From Streptomyces sp. CB02923 (GTDB taxonomy: Bacteria; Actinomycetota; Actinomycetes; Streptomycetales; Streptomycetaceae): a stretch of 64,000 nucleotides of DNA. Positions 1 to 8,648 of the stretch are shown in pieces. The stretch lies in assembly GCF_001905005.1 (NCBI RefSeq), contig NZ_LWKZ01000002.1, positions 124,001-188,000 of the forward strand. The letters run 5' to 3'. Position 1 is the first letter of the stretch. Each line of letters begins with the position of its first letter. Both the position numbers and the translations under genes were made by a program. The notes under the pieces were generated by a model. The model did no database searches. It worked only from the letters and a program-made list of their open reading frames with translations, and was not told where the DNA came from.

Positions 1-95
1 TGGTCGGGGACACCGCCGGGGACCATTTCGGCGAGTACTGCGACGTGTTGGGCGGCCGGCGGTTGCTGCGGCCCGCCGATGGCGAACGCGAGTGA
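1..95 (+). CDS. C-terminal end of an unidentified protein, cut by the window edge
   Basis: A frame open from base 3 ends at TGA 93-95 and gives about 30 residues finishing in PADGERE. No motif is recognisable and the rest of the gene lies outside the window. It runs in the same direction as the next three genes, with an 88-bp gap before the next start, so it may belong to the same accessory cassette. The codon pattern fits coding DNA, but the call rests only on frame and context. Confidence 0.45.
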   Translation, partial: VGDTAGDHFGEYCDVLGGRRLLRPADGERE

Positions 96-183
96 GGTCC
101 AACCCCGCGCGATCACAGCCGTAGGGCGGCATTCGAGCGGTGCACGAAACAGGCTTCACCCCCCAAGTAGAGGAGCACAGCGC

Positions 184-627
184 ATGACAACGATGGCGAC
201 CGAACAACGGACCGGCCGCGAACTGATCGACAAGGATCTGTTCGACCGCCTGGCGCACTTCGTCGTGGTACACAACGGCGAGTCGCGGGACCAGGCCGAG
301 AAGATCATCGATCAGGCGGTCGCGTTCGTGGCATCCGTCGGCGGTACCGACATCCCCCTGGTTCCCTCGGACGACGTGGACAAGGGGCTGCACGCGTTCA
401 TCCTGCACACCAGGGAGTACGCGAAATTCTGCGAGCAGCGTGGCGGGCGGTTCCTGCACCACTCTCCGGCAGGGCCCGGCCCGCTCAGCCGCTCGTTCGC
501 CGCTGTATCGGCGAGTGCGCATGCCGTGAAGGCGGCCGGGTTCCTGGTCCATGAGGATCTGTGGACCGTAAACGGGTTGTCCGCCGGTCAGTGCGACTCG
601 GACGACGGACGTCCCTACGCCGTGTAG
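184..627 (+). CDS. Glycine-rich-domain (GRDP/DUF1399-like) conserved protein
   Basis: A 147-aa protein starting at ATG 184 behind a GAGGAG site 8 nt upstream; a longer in-frame start at 79 lacks such a site. Residues 63-93 carry the pattern of the glycine-rich-domain-containing family: acidic D63/D64/D66, H70, then FILHTREYAKFC (72-83) and an HH pair at 92-93. This recalls the H-FIL-T-Y-FC-HH-P signature of DUF1399/GRDP proteins, whose biochemical role is unknown to me. No signal peptide or membrane segment is visible. It is followed after a hairpin by a kinase-like gene, and the pair probably works together. The family call is from motif memory, not a search. Confidence 0.7.
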   Translation: MTTMATEQRTGRELIDKDLFDRLAHFVVVHNGESRDQAEKIIDQAVAFVASVGGTDIPLVPSDDVDKGLHAFILHTREYAKFCEQRGGRFLHHSPAGPGPLSRSFAAVSASAHAVKAAGFLVHEDLWTVNGLSAGQCDSDDGRPYAV

Positions 628-645
628 CGCAACCTGCCAGGCAAC

Positions 646-673
646 GAGCCGGCCCCTTCGTGGGGGTCGGCTC
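646..673 (+). terminator. Hairpin between the GRDP-like and kinase-like genes
   Basis: GAGCCGGCCCC pairs imperfectly with GGGGTCGGCTC around a short TTCG-containing loop, 18 nt after the stop codon at 627 and 22 nt before the next start. There is no T tract. It could act as a weak terminator or attenuator within the cassette, or as an mRNA-stabilising stem. Confidence 0.5.
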
Positions 674-695
674 ACCCAGCGAAAGGAACACCACC

Positions 696-1556
696 GTGGA
701 ACCCCCGGCCCCCTGCCCTTTACCGCGTGGTGTAGCACACGCACTCGAACCGGTCGGTACCCGACTGGTGGTCAACCGCCGCGGGTCCACTGTCTGGGAC
801 GTGCGTACCGAAGCGGAGCGGTACGCCGTGAAAGTCGGGCGCCCCGTTCCCCCGTCGGACGATCACCCCGGACATGACTGGACCGGGATCGCACCCGCCC
901 GTGAAGCTGTGATCTTGCAGCACCTGCAATCGTCTGCGGTCTACGGCACATGGGAGTACGGCACGTGGAACGCCCAACCGTGGCACGCGGGGACCGACCT
1001 GCACGAGTTGTGGAAACCCCAGCGCAATGGAGAGACCGGAATCCCGCTCGACCTGCGTTCCGCTCTCGCGTGCGCGACGAAACTCGCCGCGCTGCATGAC
1101 AGCGGGTGGGTTCACGGGGACATCCAGCCGGCTCATTTCATCATCGGGCCCGATGGCGCTGCCGCGATTATCGACCTCGCCCTGGCACAAGGCGGTTTAC
1201 TGCCGCACGAGTTGGAGTTCCCCTATCCCGGATGCCTCGTCCACTACGAGAGCCCGGAAATTTCCCGCAGCATTCTGGACAGCCGCACCGCCGTCCCCAC
1301 AACGGCATCCGACGTATACGGGTTCGGTGCGTCGCTGTTCATCAGCATCACAGGATGGAGGCACGTTGAGTATCCGGATGATGCTCCGCGCACAGTGCAG
1401 CGAAAGGCAATCGCCACCAAGCCACACCGACCGGTCAAGATTCCGGGCATCTTCGGCAAGCTTGTTGACGCCATGCTGAGTCCCGTACCAGAGGACCGGC
1501 CGACCAGCCATGAGGTCTGCTCGATAATCGCGTGTGCCGTTGACGCCACAGACTGA
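696..1556 (+). CDS. Protein-kinase-like (Ser/Thr kinase fold) protein
   Basis: A 286-aa protein from GTG 696, with GAAAGGA 9 nt upstream. Kinase landmarks appear in order: YAVKVG with the putative ATP lysine K46; helix-C glutamate E70; HGDIQPAH (140-147) in place of HRDLKPxN; IIDLA with D160 replacing DFG; ESPE (185-188) as the APE motif; SDVYGFG (205-211) as subdomain IX; and EDRPT around 266-270. The catalytic-loop asparagine is replaced by H147 and the DFG glycine is lost, so activity may be atypical or absent. There is no membrane segment or sensor domain, unlike typical Pkn receptors. It lies between a GRDP-like gene and a 74-aa gene. Substrate unknown. Confidence 0.78.
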   Translation: MEPPAPCPLPRGVAHALEPVGTRLVVNRRGSTVWDVRTEAERYAVKVGRPVPPSDDHPGHDWTGIAPAREAVILQHLQSSAVYGTWEYGTWNAQPWHAGTDLHELWKPQRNGETGIPLDLRSALACATKLAALHDSGWVHGDIQPAHFIIGPDGAAAIIDLALAQGGLLPHELEFPYPGCLVHYESPEISRSILDSRTAVPTTASDVYGFGASLFISITGWRHVEYPDDAPRTVQRKAIATKPHRPVKIPGIFGKLVDAMLSPVPEDRPTSHEVCSIIACAVDATD

Positions 1557-1597
1557 CGAAAAGCTTCGCCCACACCCCCCACGGAGGCACCACCCCC

Positions 1598-1822
1598 ATG
1601 ACCACCCGCTTCGAAAACCTCTCCCCCGCCGAAACCGCCCGCGAAATCATGTGTGACCTCGGTGAGGCCGCGCGTGCCGTCGGTGTGCAGTTCCCCAGTT
1701 TGCGGCTGGATCCGCACCCGGTTGCGGGGCTCGGTGCGCCCGCTCATCTCATCGAGACCGGGCGGATCAATCTCACCACCGCGATGCAGATGACCGAGGT
1801 GTTCCGCGCGGCGCGCCCGTAA
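1598..1822 (+). CDS. Small hypothetical protein, last gene of the left cassette
   Basis: A 74-aa protein from ATG 1598 with a good ACGGAGG site 12 nt upstream. It is soluble-looking, with an amphipathic start (SPAETAREIMCDLGEAARAV) and no recognisable domain. It begins 41 bp after the kinase-like gene and is followed by a strong bidirectional terminator, so it is probably the distal gene of the same transcription unit. It could be a small partner or substrate of the kinase-like protein, but nothing in the sequence proves this. Confidence 0.6.
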   Translation: MTTRFENLSPAETAREIMCDLGEAARAVGVQFPSLRLDPHPVAGLGAPAHLIETGRINLTTAMQMTEVFRAARP

Positions 1823-1844
1823 AGCCCCGTAGGCAACGGAAAAT

Positions 1845-1881
1845 GGCTGTGCCCGCCGAGGAGGACCCGGCGGGCACAGCC
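1845..1881. terminator. Bidirectional terminator between the left cassette and the suf operon
   Basis: A perfect 14-bp stem (GGCTGTGCCCGCCG with its complement) around a 9-nt loop sits in the 87-bp space between two convergent stops. It can end transcription from both sides. Confidence 0.88.
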
Positions 1882-1909
1882 TGAACAGATCAGATCAGGT
1901 AAAGACCGG

Positions 1910-2242
1910 TCAGACGTTGAACCCCAGTGCCCGGAGCTGCTCACGTCCGTCGTCGGTGATCTTGTCGGGGCCCCACGGGGGCATCCAGACCCAGTTGATC
2001 TTCAGTTCGTTGACGATGCCGTCCGTGGCGGACTTCGCCTGGTCCTCGATGACGTCGGTCAGCGGGCAGGCCGCCGAGGTGAGCGTCATGTCGATGGTGG
2101 CGATGTTGGCGTCGTCCACGTGGATGCCGTAGATCAGGCCCAGGTTGACGACATCGATGCCCAGCTCGGGGTCGACGACGTCGTACAGGGCCTCGCGAAC
2201 CTCTTCCTCCGAGGCCGGCTTCGTGGTCACTGCGTCGGTCAT
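1910..2242 (-). CDS. sufT: SufT-type metal-sulfur cluster assembly factor (DUF59/MIP18 family)
   Basis: A 110-aa protein with the DUF59 landmarks DPELGIDVVNLGLIYGI (residues 24-40), TSAACPLTD with the conserved C59, and a WMPPWGPDKI tail. The family helps mature or deliver Fe-S clusters to client proteins. The chosen ATG at 2242 overlaps the SufU stop by 4 bp (ATGA); a longer in-frame start would overlap sufU deeply and was rejected. It is the last gene of the suf operon and is followed by the terminator at 1845-1881. Function is inferred from family and operon position. Confidence 0.92.
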   Translation of the reverse strand: MTDAVTTKPASEEEVREALYDVVDPELGIDVVNLGLIYGIHVDDANIATIDMTLTSAACPLTDVIEDQAKSATDGIVNELKINWVWMPPWGPDKITDDGREQLRALGFNV

Positions 2243-2697
2243 GCGGTCTTCGCCTCCTCGGACAAAGCCTTGGCCGTGGCGTCCTTCCAGGCCATCCAGC
2301 TCAGCAGCGCGCACTTCACGCGTGCCGGGTACTTCGAGACGCCGGCGAACGCCACCGCGTCCTCCAGCACCTCCTCCATCGCGTCGTCCGGCTCCAGCTG
2401 GCCGCGGGACTGCATCAGCTCCAGGAAGGTCTCCTGGATCTTCTGCGCCTCGCCCAGCTCCTTGCCGACCAGCAGGTCGTTGAGCACGGACGCGCTGGCC
2501 TGGCTGATGGAGCAGCCCTGGCCCTCGTACGACACGTCTTCCACGGTCGCACCGTTGAGCCGTACGCGCAGGGTGATCTCGTCACCGCAGGTCGGGTTGA
2601 CGTGGTGCACCTCTGCGTCGCCGTCCCGAAGACCGCGCCCGTGCGGGTGCTTGTAGTGGTCCAGGATGACGTCCTGGTACATGGAATCCAGCTTCAC
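2239..2697 (-). CDS. sufU: SufU Fe-S scaffold / zinc-dependent sulfurtransferase
   Basis: A 152-aa IscU/NifU-like protein with C37 (NPTCGD), C62 (GQGCSIS) and C129 (RVKCALL). These three cysteines with D39 bind zinc in Gram-positive SufU. In such organisms SufU accepts persulfide sulfur from SufS and passes it to the SufBCD scaffold. The ATG lies 20 bp after the sufS stop, and the end overlaps sufT by 4 bp. Length and motifs are normal for the family. Confidence 0.95.
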   Translation of the reverse strand: MKLDSMYQDVILDHYKHPHGRGLRDGDAEVHHVNPTCGDEITLRVRLNGATVEDVSYEGQGCSISQASASVLNDLLVGKELGEAQKIQETFLELMQSRGQLEPDDAMEEVLEDAVAFAGVSKYPARVKCALLSWMAWKDATAKALSEEAKTA

Positions 2698-2717
2698 GGC
2701 TCAGTCAGTCCTCGTCC

Positions 2718-3974
2718 TCATCCGAAGAAGTTGCGGACGTGCTCCAGCCCCTCGACGAGGGCGTCGACCTCGGCCGGAGTGGAGTACAGGTAGAAAGACG
2801 CTCGCGTGGTCGCGGGAATTCCGTACCGCAGGCAGACCGGCCGCGCGCAGTGGTGGCCGACCCGGACCGCGATGCCCTGCTCGTCGAGCACCTGCCCCAC
2901 GTCGTGCGGGTGGATGTCACCGAGCGTGAAGGAGATCGTCGCGCCGCGGTCCTCGGCCGTGGACGGGCCGATGATGCGCAGGTCCGGGACCTCCAGCAGC
3001 CGCTTGACGGCGTACTCGGTGATCGCGTGCTCGTGCGCGGCGATGTTCTCCATGCCGATCGAGGTGAGGTAGTCCACGGCCGCGCCGAGGCCGACGGCCT
3101 GCGCGATCGGGGGCGTGCCCGCCTCGAACTTGTGGGGGGCCGGGGCGTAGGTCGAGGAGTGCATGGACACTGTCTCGATCATTTCGCCGCCGCCCAGGAA
3201 CGGCGGGAGGTCCTCCAGCAGCTCCTGGCGGCCCCACAGGACGCCGATGCCGGTCGGGCCGCACATCTTGTGGCCGGTGAAGGCCACGAAGTCGGCCTGC
3301 AGCGCCTGCACGTCCAGCACCATGTGCGGGGCGGCCTGCGAGGCGTCGATGCAGACCAGCGCGCCGACCTCCTGGGCGCGGCGGATGATCGCCTCGACCG
3401 GGTTGACGGTGCCCAGCAGGTTGGAGACCAGCGTGAACGAGACGATCTTCGTGCGGTCGGTGATGACCTCGTCGATCGTGTCCAGGTCGAGCCGGCCGTC
3501 GTCGGTCAGCCCGAACCACTTCAGCTTCGCGCCGGTGCGCTGCGAGAGCAGCTGCCACGGCACGATGTTGGAGTGGTGCTCCATCTCCGTGATGACGATC
3601 TCGGTCTCGTGGTCGACCCGGTACGGCTCGTCCGCCCAGCCGAGCATGTTCGCCACGAGGTTGAGCGACTCCGAGGCGTTCTTGGTGAAGATCACCTCAT
3701 CGCGGCTCGGCGCGTTGATGAAGGCGGCGACCTTGTCACGCGCGCCTTCGTACAGCGCCGTGGCCTCCTCGGCGAGCACATGCACGCCGCGGTGGACGTT
3801 GGCGTTGTAGCGCTCGTAGTACCCATTCAGCGCGTCGAGCACCTGGCGGGGCTTCTGAGAGGTCGCCGCGTTGTCCAGATACACGACCCGCTTCCCGTCG
3901 TGGATCTGTCGGTCCAGGATGGGGAAGTCCTTGCGGATCGCCTCTGTGTCGAGGAGGCCCGGCAGCTTTGTCAC
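2718..3974 (-). CDS. sufS: Cysteine desulfurase SufS (class II, PLP)
   Basis: A 418-aa enzyme that takes sulfur from cysteine for Fe-S assembly. Visible features are the N-terminal YLDNAATSQKP, the PLP lysine K236 in FTGHKMCGPTGIG, and the catalytic cysteine C376 in RVGHHCARP, the RxGHHC arrangement of SufS/CsdA enzymes that rely on a SufU or SufE partner. It overlaps sufC by 4 bp (ATGA) and is followed by sufU, its expected partner. Length is normal and nothing is missing. Confidence 0.97.
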   Translation of the reverse strand: MTKLPGLLDTEAIRKDFPILDRQIHDGKRVVYLDNAATSQKPRQVLDALNGYYERYNANVHRGVHVLAEEATALYEGARDKVAAFINAPSRDEVIFTKNASESLNLVANMLGWADEPYRVDHETEIVITEMEHHSNIVPWQLLSQRTGAKLKWFGLTDDGRLDLDTIDEVITDRTKIVSFTLVSNLLGTVNPVEAIIRRAQEVGALVCIDASQAAPHMVLDVQALQADFVAFTGHKMCGPTGIGVLWGRQELLEDLPPFLGGGEMIETVSMHSSTYAPAPHKFEAGTPPIAQAVGLGAAVDYLTSIGMENIAAHEHAITEYAVKRLLEVPDLRIIGPSTAEDRGATISFTLGDIHPHDVGQVLDEQGIAVRVGHHCARPVCLRYGIPATTRASFYLYSTPAEVDALVEGLEHVRNFFG

Positions 3975-4735
3975 GCGGTTGCGCCACCCTTCACGTACTC
4001 CTCGTAGCCCTCGGCCTCCAGCTTGTCCGCGAGCTCCGGGCCGCCGGACTCGGCGATCCGGCCGTTGGCGAAGACATGCACCTGGTCGGGCTTGATGTAC
4101 CGCAGAATCCGGGTGTAGTGGGTGATCAGCAGGGTGCCCACGTCACCGCCCTCGCGGACGCGGTTGACGCCCTCGGAGACGACGCGCAGCGCGTCGACGT
4201 CCAGGCCGGAGTCGGTCTCGTCGAGGATCGCGATCTTCGGCTTGAGGAGCTCCAGCTGGAGGATCTCGTGGCGCTTCTTCTCACCGCCGGAGAAGCCCTC
4301 GTTGACGTTGCGCTCGGCGAAGGCGGGGTCCATGGACAGGCGCTGCATGGCCTCCTTGACCTCCTTGACCCACGTACGCAGCTTGGGGGCCTCGCCGCGG
4401 ATGGCGGTGGCCGAGGTGCGCAGGAAGTTGGAGACCGAGACGCCGGGGACCTCGACCGGGTACTGCATGGCGAGGAAGACGCCGGCGCGGGCGCGCTCGT
4501 CGACGGACATCTCCAGGACGTCCTCGCCGTCGAGGGTGACGGTGCCGCCGGTGATCGTGTACTTGGGGTGACCCGCCAGCGAGTAGGCGAGGGTGGACTT
4601 GCCGGAGCCGTTGGGGCCCATGATGGCGTGCGTCTCGCCCTGCTTCACGGTCAGGTCGACGCCCTTCAGGATCTCGCGCGAGCCGTTCTCGGCTTCGACG
4701 GAGACGTGCAGGTCGTGGATCTCAAGCGTTGCCAT
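3971..4735 (-). CDS. sufC: SufC ABC-type ATPase of the SufBCD scaffold
   Basis: A 254-aa cytosolic ABC ATPase with Walker A GPNGSGKS (40-47), signature FSGGEKKR (148-155) and Walker B AILDETDSGLD (169-179), the DETDSGLD form typical of SufC. It powers cluster assembly on SufB/SufD rather than transport. It starts 6 bp after the Rieske gene and its end overlaps sufS by 4 bp, so it is translated as part of the operon. Confidence 0.97.
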   Translation of the reverse strand: MATLEIHDLHVSVEAENGSREILKGVDLTVKQGETHAIMGPNGSGKSTLAYSLAGHPKYTITGGTVTLDGEDVLEMSVDERARAGVFLAMQYPVEVPGVSVSNFLRTSATAIRGEAPKLRTWVKEVKEAMQRLSMDPAFAERNVNEGFSGGEKKRHEILQLELLKPKIAILDETDSGLDVDALRVVSEGVNRVREGGDVGTLLITHYTRILRYIKPDQVHVFANGRIAESGGPELADKLEAEGYEEYVKGGATA

Positions 4736-4741
4736 GGGGAC

Positions 4742-5077
4742 TCAGGACTCCTGGGTGACGGAGACGAGCACGGAAGCGTCCGGGCCCTCTCCTTCGATCT
4801 TTACGGGGTATACGGGAACGGGCTGCGTGGCGGGGAGGCCGGACGGCTTGCCGGTGCGCAGGTCGAAGCTGGAGCCGTGCAGCCAGCACTCGATCGAGCA
4901 GTCGTCCACCTCGCCCTCGGACAGCGAGACGTTCGCGTGCGAGCAGATGTCGTTGATCGCGAACACCTCCCCCTCGGTGCGGACGAGGGAGACCGGCACA
5001 CCGTCGATCTCGACGCGCTTGGGGCTGTCCGCCTCCAGCTCGCCCAGCCCGCAGACACGTACATAGGCCGGGCTCAT
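4742..5077 (-). CDS. Small Rieske [2Fe-2S] ferredoxin in the suf operon
   Basis: A 111-aa soluble Rieske protein: CSH near residue 46 and CWLHG near residue 65 supply the two Cys and two His ligands. It lacks a signal peptide and resembles the small non-haem-iron oxygenase ferredoxins. The ATG at 5077 overlaps the sufD stop by 4 bp, and sufC follows 6 bp later, so it is co-expressed with the scaffold. It may supply electrons for cluster assembly, or be an early client; the sequence cannot distinguish these. Confidence 0.93.
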   Translation of the reverse strand: MSPAYVRVCGLGELEADSPKRVEIDGVPVSLVRTEGEVFAINDICSHANVSLSEGEVDDCSIECWLHGSSFDLRTGKPSGLPATQPVPVYPVKIEGEGPDASVLVSVTQES

Positions 5078-6258
5078 GCCACGGACGCTTCCAGCTCGGC
5101 CTCGATCTTGGCGATCAGGCGCTCTTCCACGTCCGGCAGACCGATCTGCTGGACGAGTTCGGTGAAGAAGCCGCGGACGACCAGGCGGCGGGCCTCGTCG
5201 GCCGGGATGCCGCGCGCCATCAGGTAGAACAGCTGCTCGTCGTCGAAGCGGCCGGTCGCCGAGGCGTGGCCGGCGCCGACGATCTCGCCGGTCTCGATCT
5301 CCAGGTTGGGCACCGAGTCCACCCGCGCGCCGTCGGTCAGCACCAGGTTGCGGTTGAGCTCGTAGGTGTCCGTGCCGGTGGCGGCGGCCCGGATGAGCAC
5401 GTCGCCGATCCAGACGGCGTGTGCGTCCTGGCCCTGGAGGGCGCCCTTGTAGACGACGTTGGAGCGGCAGTTGGCCGCCTCGTGGTCGACGAAGAGGCGG
5501 TGCTCCTGGTGCTGGCCGTTGTCGGTGAAGTACAGGCCGTAGAACTCGGCCTCGCCGCCGGGGGCCGCGTACGTGACCCGCGGGTGCAGCCGGACCAGGT
5601 CGCCGCCGAAGGTGACGACCACGGACTTGAAGCCGGCGTCGCGGCCGACCAGCGCGTTGTGCTGGGCGACGTGGACGGCGGTGTCGTCCCAGTCCTGCAC
5701 CGAGACGACGGTCAGCTTGGCGCCGTCGCCGATGAGGTAGTCGACGTTGGCGGCGAGCGTGGCGCCGCCGGTGTGGTCCATGACGACGACGGCCTCGGCG
5801 AACGCGCCCAGCTCGACGACCTGGTGGCCGTAGGCCGTGCCGCCCTCGCCGTGCACGGAGATCCGGATCGGCTCGGTGAGCACCGTCTCCTTGGGCACCG
5901 AGATGACGGACGCCTTCTCGAAGGAGCTGTACGCCTGGGCGGCGATCCGGTCGACGGGCTTGCCGGCCTTGCCGACGCGGGGGTCGGCGCGGTCGACGAG
6001 CTCGTGGGTGACGCCCTCGGGCGCCTTGATGTCGATCTTCAGGTCGGCGCCGGACGCGACGGCGGTGCCGTCGTGCAGGCCCTTCAGGCGCGCGAGGGGC
6101 GTGAAGCGCCACTCCTCCTCGCGGCCGTGCGGAACCGGGAAGTCCGCCACGTCGTAGGACGGCGGCGCGCTCATCCGGGTGGCGACGGTGGACTCGGCGG
6201 CCACCGCGATCGAGCCGGTGGTCGTGGACCCCGCCGGGATTGTCTGAGCCTCAGCCAT
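5074..6258 (-). CDS. sufD: SufD, subunit of the SufBCD Fe-S scaffold
   Basis: A 394-aa SUF-family beta-helix protein: the C-terminal core (residues about 150-370) matches the SufB/SufD fold, with [29 protein letters not shown] near 316-345, including the conserved GHASATG segment. It forms a heterocomplex with SufB and SufC. It starts 54 bp after sufB and overlaps the Rieske gene by 4 bp. The N-terminus is Ala/Thr rich, and an internal start is possible but less favoured. Confidence 0.96.
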   Translation of the reverse strand: MAEAQTIPAGSTTTGSIAVAAESTVATRMSAPPSYDVADFPVPHGREEEWRFTPLARLKGLHDGTAVASGADLKIDIKAPEGVTHELVDRADPRVGKAGKPVDRIAAQAYSSFEKASVISVPKETVLTEPIRISVHGEGGTAYGHQVVELGAFAEAVVVMDHTGGATLAANVDYLIGDGAKLTVVSVQDWDDTAVHVAQHNALVGRDAGFKSVVVTFGGDLVRLHPRVTYAAPGGEAEFYGLYFTDNGQHQEHRLFVDHEAANCRSNVVYKGALQGQDAHAVWIGDVLIRAAATGTDTYELNRNLVLTDGARVDSVPNLEIETGEIVGAGHASATGRFDDEQLFYLMARGIPADEARRLVVRGFFTELVQQIGLPDVEERLIAKIEAELEASVA

Positions 6259-6312
6259 GGCTGTCGTCGTGCTCTCTTCCTCGTGAGAATTCAGTCGCTG
6301 CGTGCGGCGGCG

Positions 6313-7734
6313 TCAGCCGACCGCGCCTTCCATCTGCAGCTCGATCAGCCGGTTCAGCTCCAGCGCGTACTCCATGGGCAGCTCGCGGGCGATCGGCTCG
6401 ACGAAGCCGCGCACGATCATCGCCATCGCCTCGTCCTCGGACAGGCCGCGCGCCATCAGGTAGAAGAGCTGGTCGTCGCTGACCTTGGAGACGGTCGCCT
6501 CGTGGCCCATGGTGACGTCGTCCTCGCGGACGTCGACGTACGGGTAGGTGTCCGAGCGGGAGATCGTGTCGACGAGCAGGGCGTCGCACAGCACGTTGGA
6601 CTTGGAGCCCTCGGCGCCCTCGCCGATCTCGATCAGGCCGCGGTAGGACGTACGGCCGCCGGCCCGCGCCACCGACTTGGAGACGATGTTGGACGAGGTG
6701 CGCGGGGCCATGTGGACCATCTTGGCGCCCGCGTCCTGGTGCTGGCCCTCGCCCGCGAAGGCGATGGACAGGGTCTCGCCCTTGGCGTGCTCGCCCATCA
6801 GGTAGACGGCCGGGTACTTCATCGTCACCTTGGAGCCGATGTTGCCGTCGACCCACTCCATGGTCGCGCCCTCGTAGGCGACGGCGCGCTTGGTGACCAG
6901 GTTGTAGACGTTGTTCGACCAGTTCTGGATCGTCGTGTAGCGGCAGCGGCCGCCCTTCTTCACGATGATCTCGACGACCGCGGAGTGCAGCGAGTCGGAC
7001 TTGTAGATCGGCGCCGTGCAGCCCTCGACGTAGTGGACGTAGGCGTCCTCGTCGACGATGATCAGCGTCCGCTCGAACTGGCCCATGTTCTCGGTGTTGA
7101 TCCGGAAGTAGGCCTGGAGCGGGATGTCGACGTGGACGCCCTTGGGCACGTAGATGAACGAGCCGCCGGACCACACCGCGCTGTTCAGCGAGGCGAACTT
7201 GTTGTCGCCGACCGGGATGACCGTGCCGAAGTACTCCTGGAAGAGCTCCGGGTGCTCCTTGAGCGCGGTGTCGGTGTCCAGGAAGAGGACGCCCTGCTGC
7301 TCCAGGTCCTCGCGGATCTGGTGGTAGACCACCTCGGACTCGTACTGCGCGGCGACACCCGCGACCAGCCGCTGCTTCTCCGCCTCGGGGATGCCCAGCT
7401 TGTCGTAGGTGTTCTTGATGTCCTCGGGCAGGTCCTCCCAGGAGGCGGCCTGCTGCTCCGTGGACCGGACGAAGTACTTGATGTTGTCGAAGTCGATGCC
7501 CGACAGGTCCGAGCCCCAGTTCGGCATGGGCTTCTTGCCGAAGAGCTTCAGGCCCTTGAGGCGGAGCTTGAGCATCCACTCGGGCTCGTTCTTCTTGCCC
7601 GAGATGTCGCGGACGACCTCCTCGGACAGGCCGCGCTTGGCGGAAGCGCCGGCCACGTCGGAGTCGGCCCAGCCGTATTCGTACGTGCCCAGGCCCTCAA
7701 GCTCAGGGTGAGCAGTCTCCGTGGGGAGAGTCAT
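6313..7734 (-). CDS. sufB: SufB, main Fe-S scaffold subunit
   Basis: A 473-aa SUF-family protein from ATG 7734, which overlaps the sufR stop by 4 bp. It shows the SufB hallmarks: [20 protein letters not shown] near the N-terminus, VYVPKGV-type strand repeats ([18 protein letters not shown]), the core [21 protein letters not shown], and several conserved cysteines (for example CRYTTIQNW). SufB with SufC and SufD builds the nascent cluster. Longer in-frame starts lie inside sufR and were rejected. Confidence 0.97.
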   Translation of the reverse strand: MTLPTETAHPELEGLGTYEYGWADSDVAGASAKRGLSEEVVRDISGKKNEPEWMLKLRLKGLKLFGKKPMPNWGSDLSGIDFDNIKYFVRSTEQQAASWEDLPEDIKNTYDKLGIPEAEKQRLVAGVAAQYESEVVYHQIREDLEQQGVLFLDTDTALKEHPELFQEYFGTVIPVGDNKFASLNSAVWSGGSFIYVPKGVHVDIPLQAYFRINTENMGQFERTLIIVDEDAYVHYVEGCTAPIYKSDSLHSAVVEIIVKKGGRCRYTTIQNWSNNVYNLVTKRAVAYEGATMEWVDGNIGSKVTMKYPAVYLMGEHAKGETLSIAFAGEGQHQDAGAKMVHMAPRTSSNIVSKSVARAGGRTSYRGLIEIGEGAEGSKSNVLCDALLVDTISRSDTYPYVDVREDDVTMGHEATVSKVSDDQLFYLMARGLSEDEAMAMIVRGFVEPIARELPMEYALELNRLIELQMEGAVG

Positions 7735-8576
7735 GCGGGGTTCCTCCCGGCCGTGCTTGCAGAAGCATTGGTGGTCTTGGTGGTGCTGTGGGCGGTCTTG
7801 CCGGCCTCGCGGCCCTTCGGGACGAAGGTCGTGCAGACACCGTCGCCGTGGGCGATGGTGGCAAGACGTTGCACGTGGGTCCCCAGCAGGCGGGAGAAGA
7901 CCTCGGTCTCCGCCTCGCACAGCTGCGGGAACTGCTCGGCGACGTGGGCGACCGGGCAGTGGTGCTGGCAGAGCTGCTCACCTAGCTGATGACTGGGCGC
8001 GCTGCGCGCCGTAGCAGCGTACCCGTCCGCGGTCAACGCCTCGGCCAGGGCCTGTGTACGGCCTTCGGGCGACGCGGCCTCGACGGCTTCGCGGTACACC
8101 TCGGCGAGCGCGGCGAACCGGGCGCGGGCGAACGCCGCGACCGCGGCCCCGCCGAGCTCGCCGCCGCCGGCGCTCTCCGCGATCCAGCGCAGCGCGTCGG
8201 CGGCGAGCTGGTCGTAGGACTGGTCGAAGGCGTCCCGGCCGCAGTCGGTGAGCGCGAAGACCTTGGCCGGGCGGCCGCGGGTGCGCGCGCCGTAGACGCG
8301 CTTCTCGCGGGGCTCGACCACGTTCTCCGCGACGAGGGTGTCGAGGTGGCGGCGGACGGCCGCCTGGGTCAGCTCCAGCCTGAGGGCCAGCTCGGCCGCG
8401 GTGGACGGACCGTGGTCGAGGATGGAGCGCGCGACGCGGTTGCGCGTGCCCTGCTGCTCGTCGTGGTGCGGCGCGGCGCCGGTGGCGGACCGCGGCGCCC
8501 TCGCGGGCGCGGGGCGGTCCGGCCCGCCGGCCGGACGGGCCACGGTGCCTTCCTGGTCCTCGCTCGCGTATTTCAC
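7731..8576 (-). CDS. sufR: SufR, Fe-S-sensing repressor of the suf operon
   Basis: A 281-aa winged-helix regulator. HTH is near residues 55-82 ([20 protein letters not shown]) and four cysteines, C203, C207, C220 and C248, match the [4Fe-4S] ligand pattern of actinobacterial SufR. The start chosen is GTG 8576: a -10-like AACAAT ends 7 nt upstream and no Shine-Dalgarno is at the right distance, so the mRNA is probably leaderless. An ATG 36 nt further upstream is possible but would lie upstream of the predicted promoter. A CAAC-N6-GTTG operator covers the start, implying autorepression of the whole operon. Confidence 0.93.
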   Translation of the reverse strand: MKYASEDQEGTVARPAGGPDRPAPARAPRSATGAAPHHDEQQGTRNRVARSILDHGPSTAAELALRLELTQAAVRRHLDTLVAENVVEPREKRVYGARTRGRPAKVFALTDCGRDAFDQSYDQLAADALRWIAESAGGGELGGAAVAAFARARFAALAEVYREAVEAASPEGRTQALAEALTADGYAATARSAPSHQLGEQLCQHHCPVAHVAEQFPQLCEAETEVFSRLLGTHVQRLATIAHGDGVCTTFVPKGREAGKTAHSTTKTTNASASTAGRNPA

Positions 8577-8612
8577 AACGCCATTGTTGCGTAATTCCTC
8601 AGGCCGAGACAA
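8576..8612 (-). promoter_or_regulatory. sufR leaderless promoter with embedded SufR operator
   Basis: Reading toward sufR: -35 TTGTCT (8612-8607), 18-bp spacer, -10 AACAAT (8588-8583), then six bases to GTG at 8576. The palindrome CAACGCCATTGTTG (8576-8589) fits CAAC-N6-GTTG, the operator reported for SufR in Streptomyces avermitilis. It covers the -10 and the first base of the start codon, so bound SufR would block polymerase directly. Promoter hexamers are my reading; the operator match is exact. Confidence 0.8.
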
Positions 8613-8648
8613 CCCTCGACCGGATCACGGACAGGTGGCCTCGATCAC

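Noticed and set aside
2739..4007. A 422-codon plus-strand open frame opposite sufS
   Set aside because: It mirrors sufS in a high-GC frame, is Val/Arg/Asp/Gly-rich with no ribosome site or domain; sufS has clear catalytic motifs.
5266..7989. A 907-codon plus-strand frame across sufD and sufB
   Set aside because: Antisense shadow of two well-supported genes with biased third-position GC; no family resemblance.
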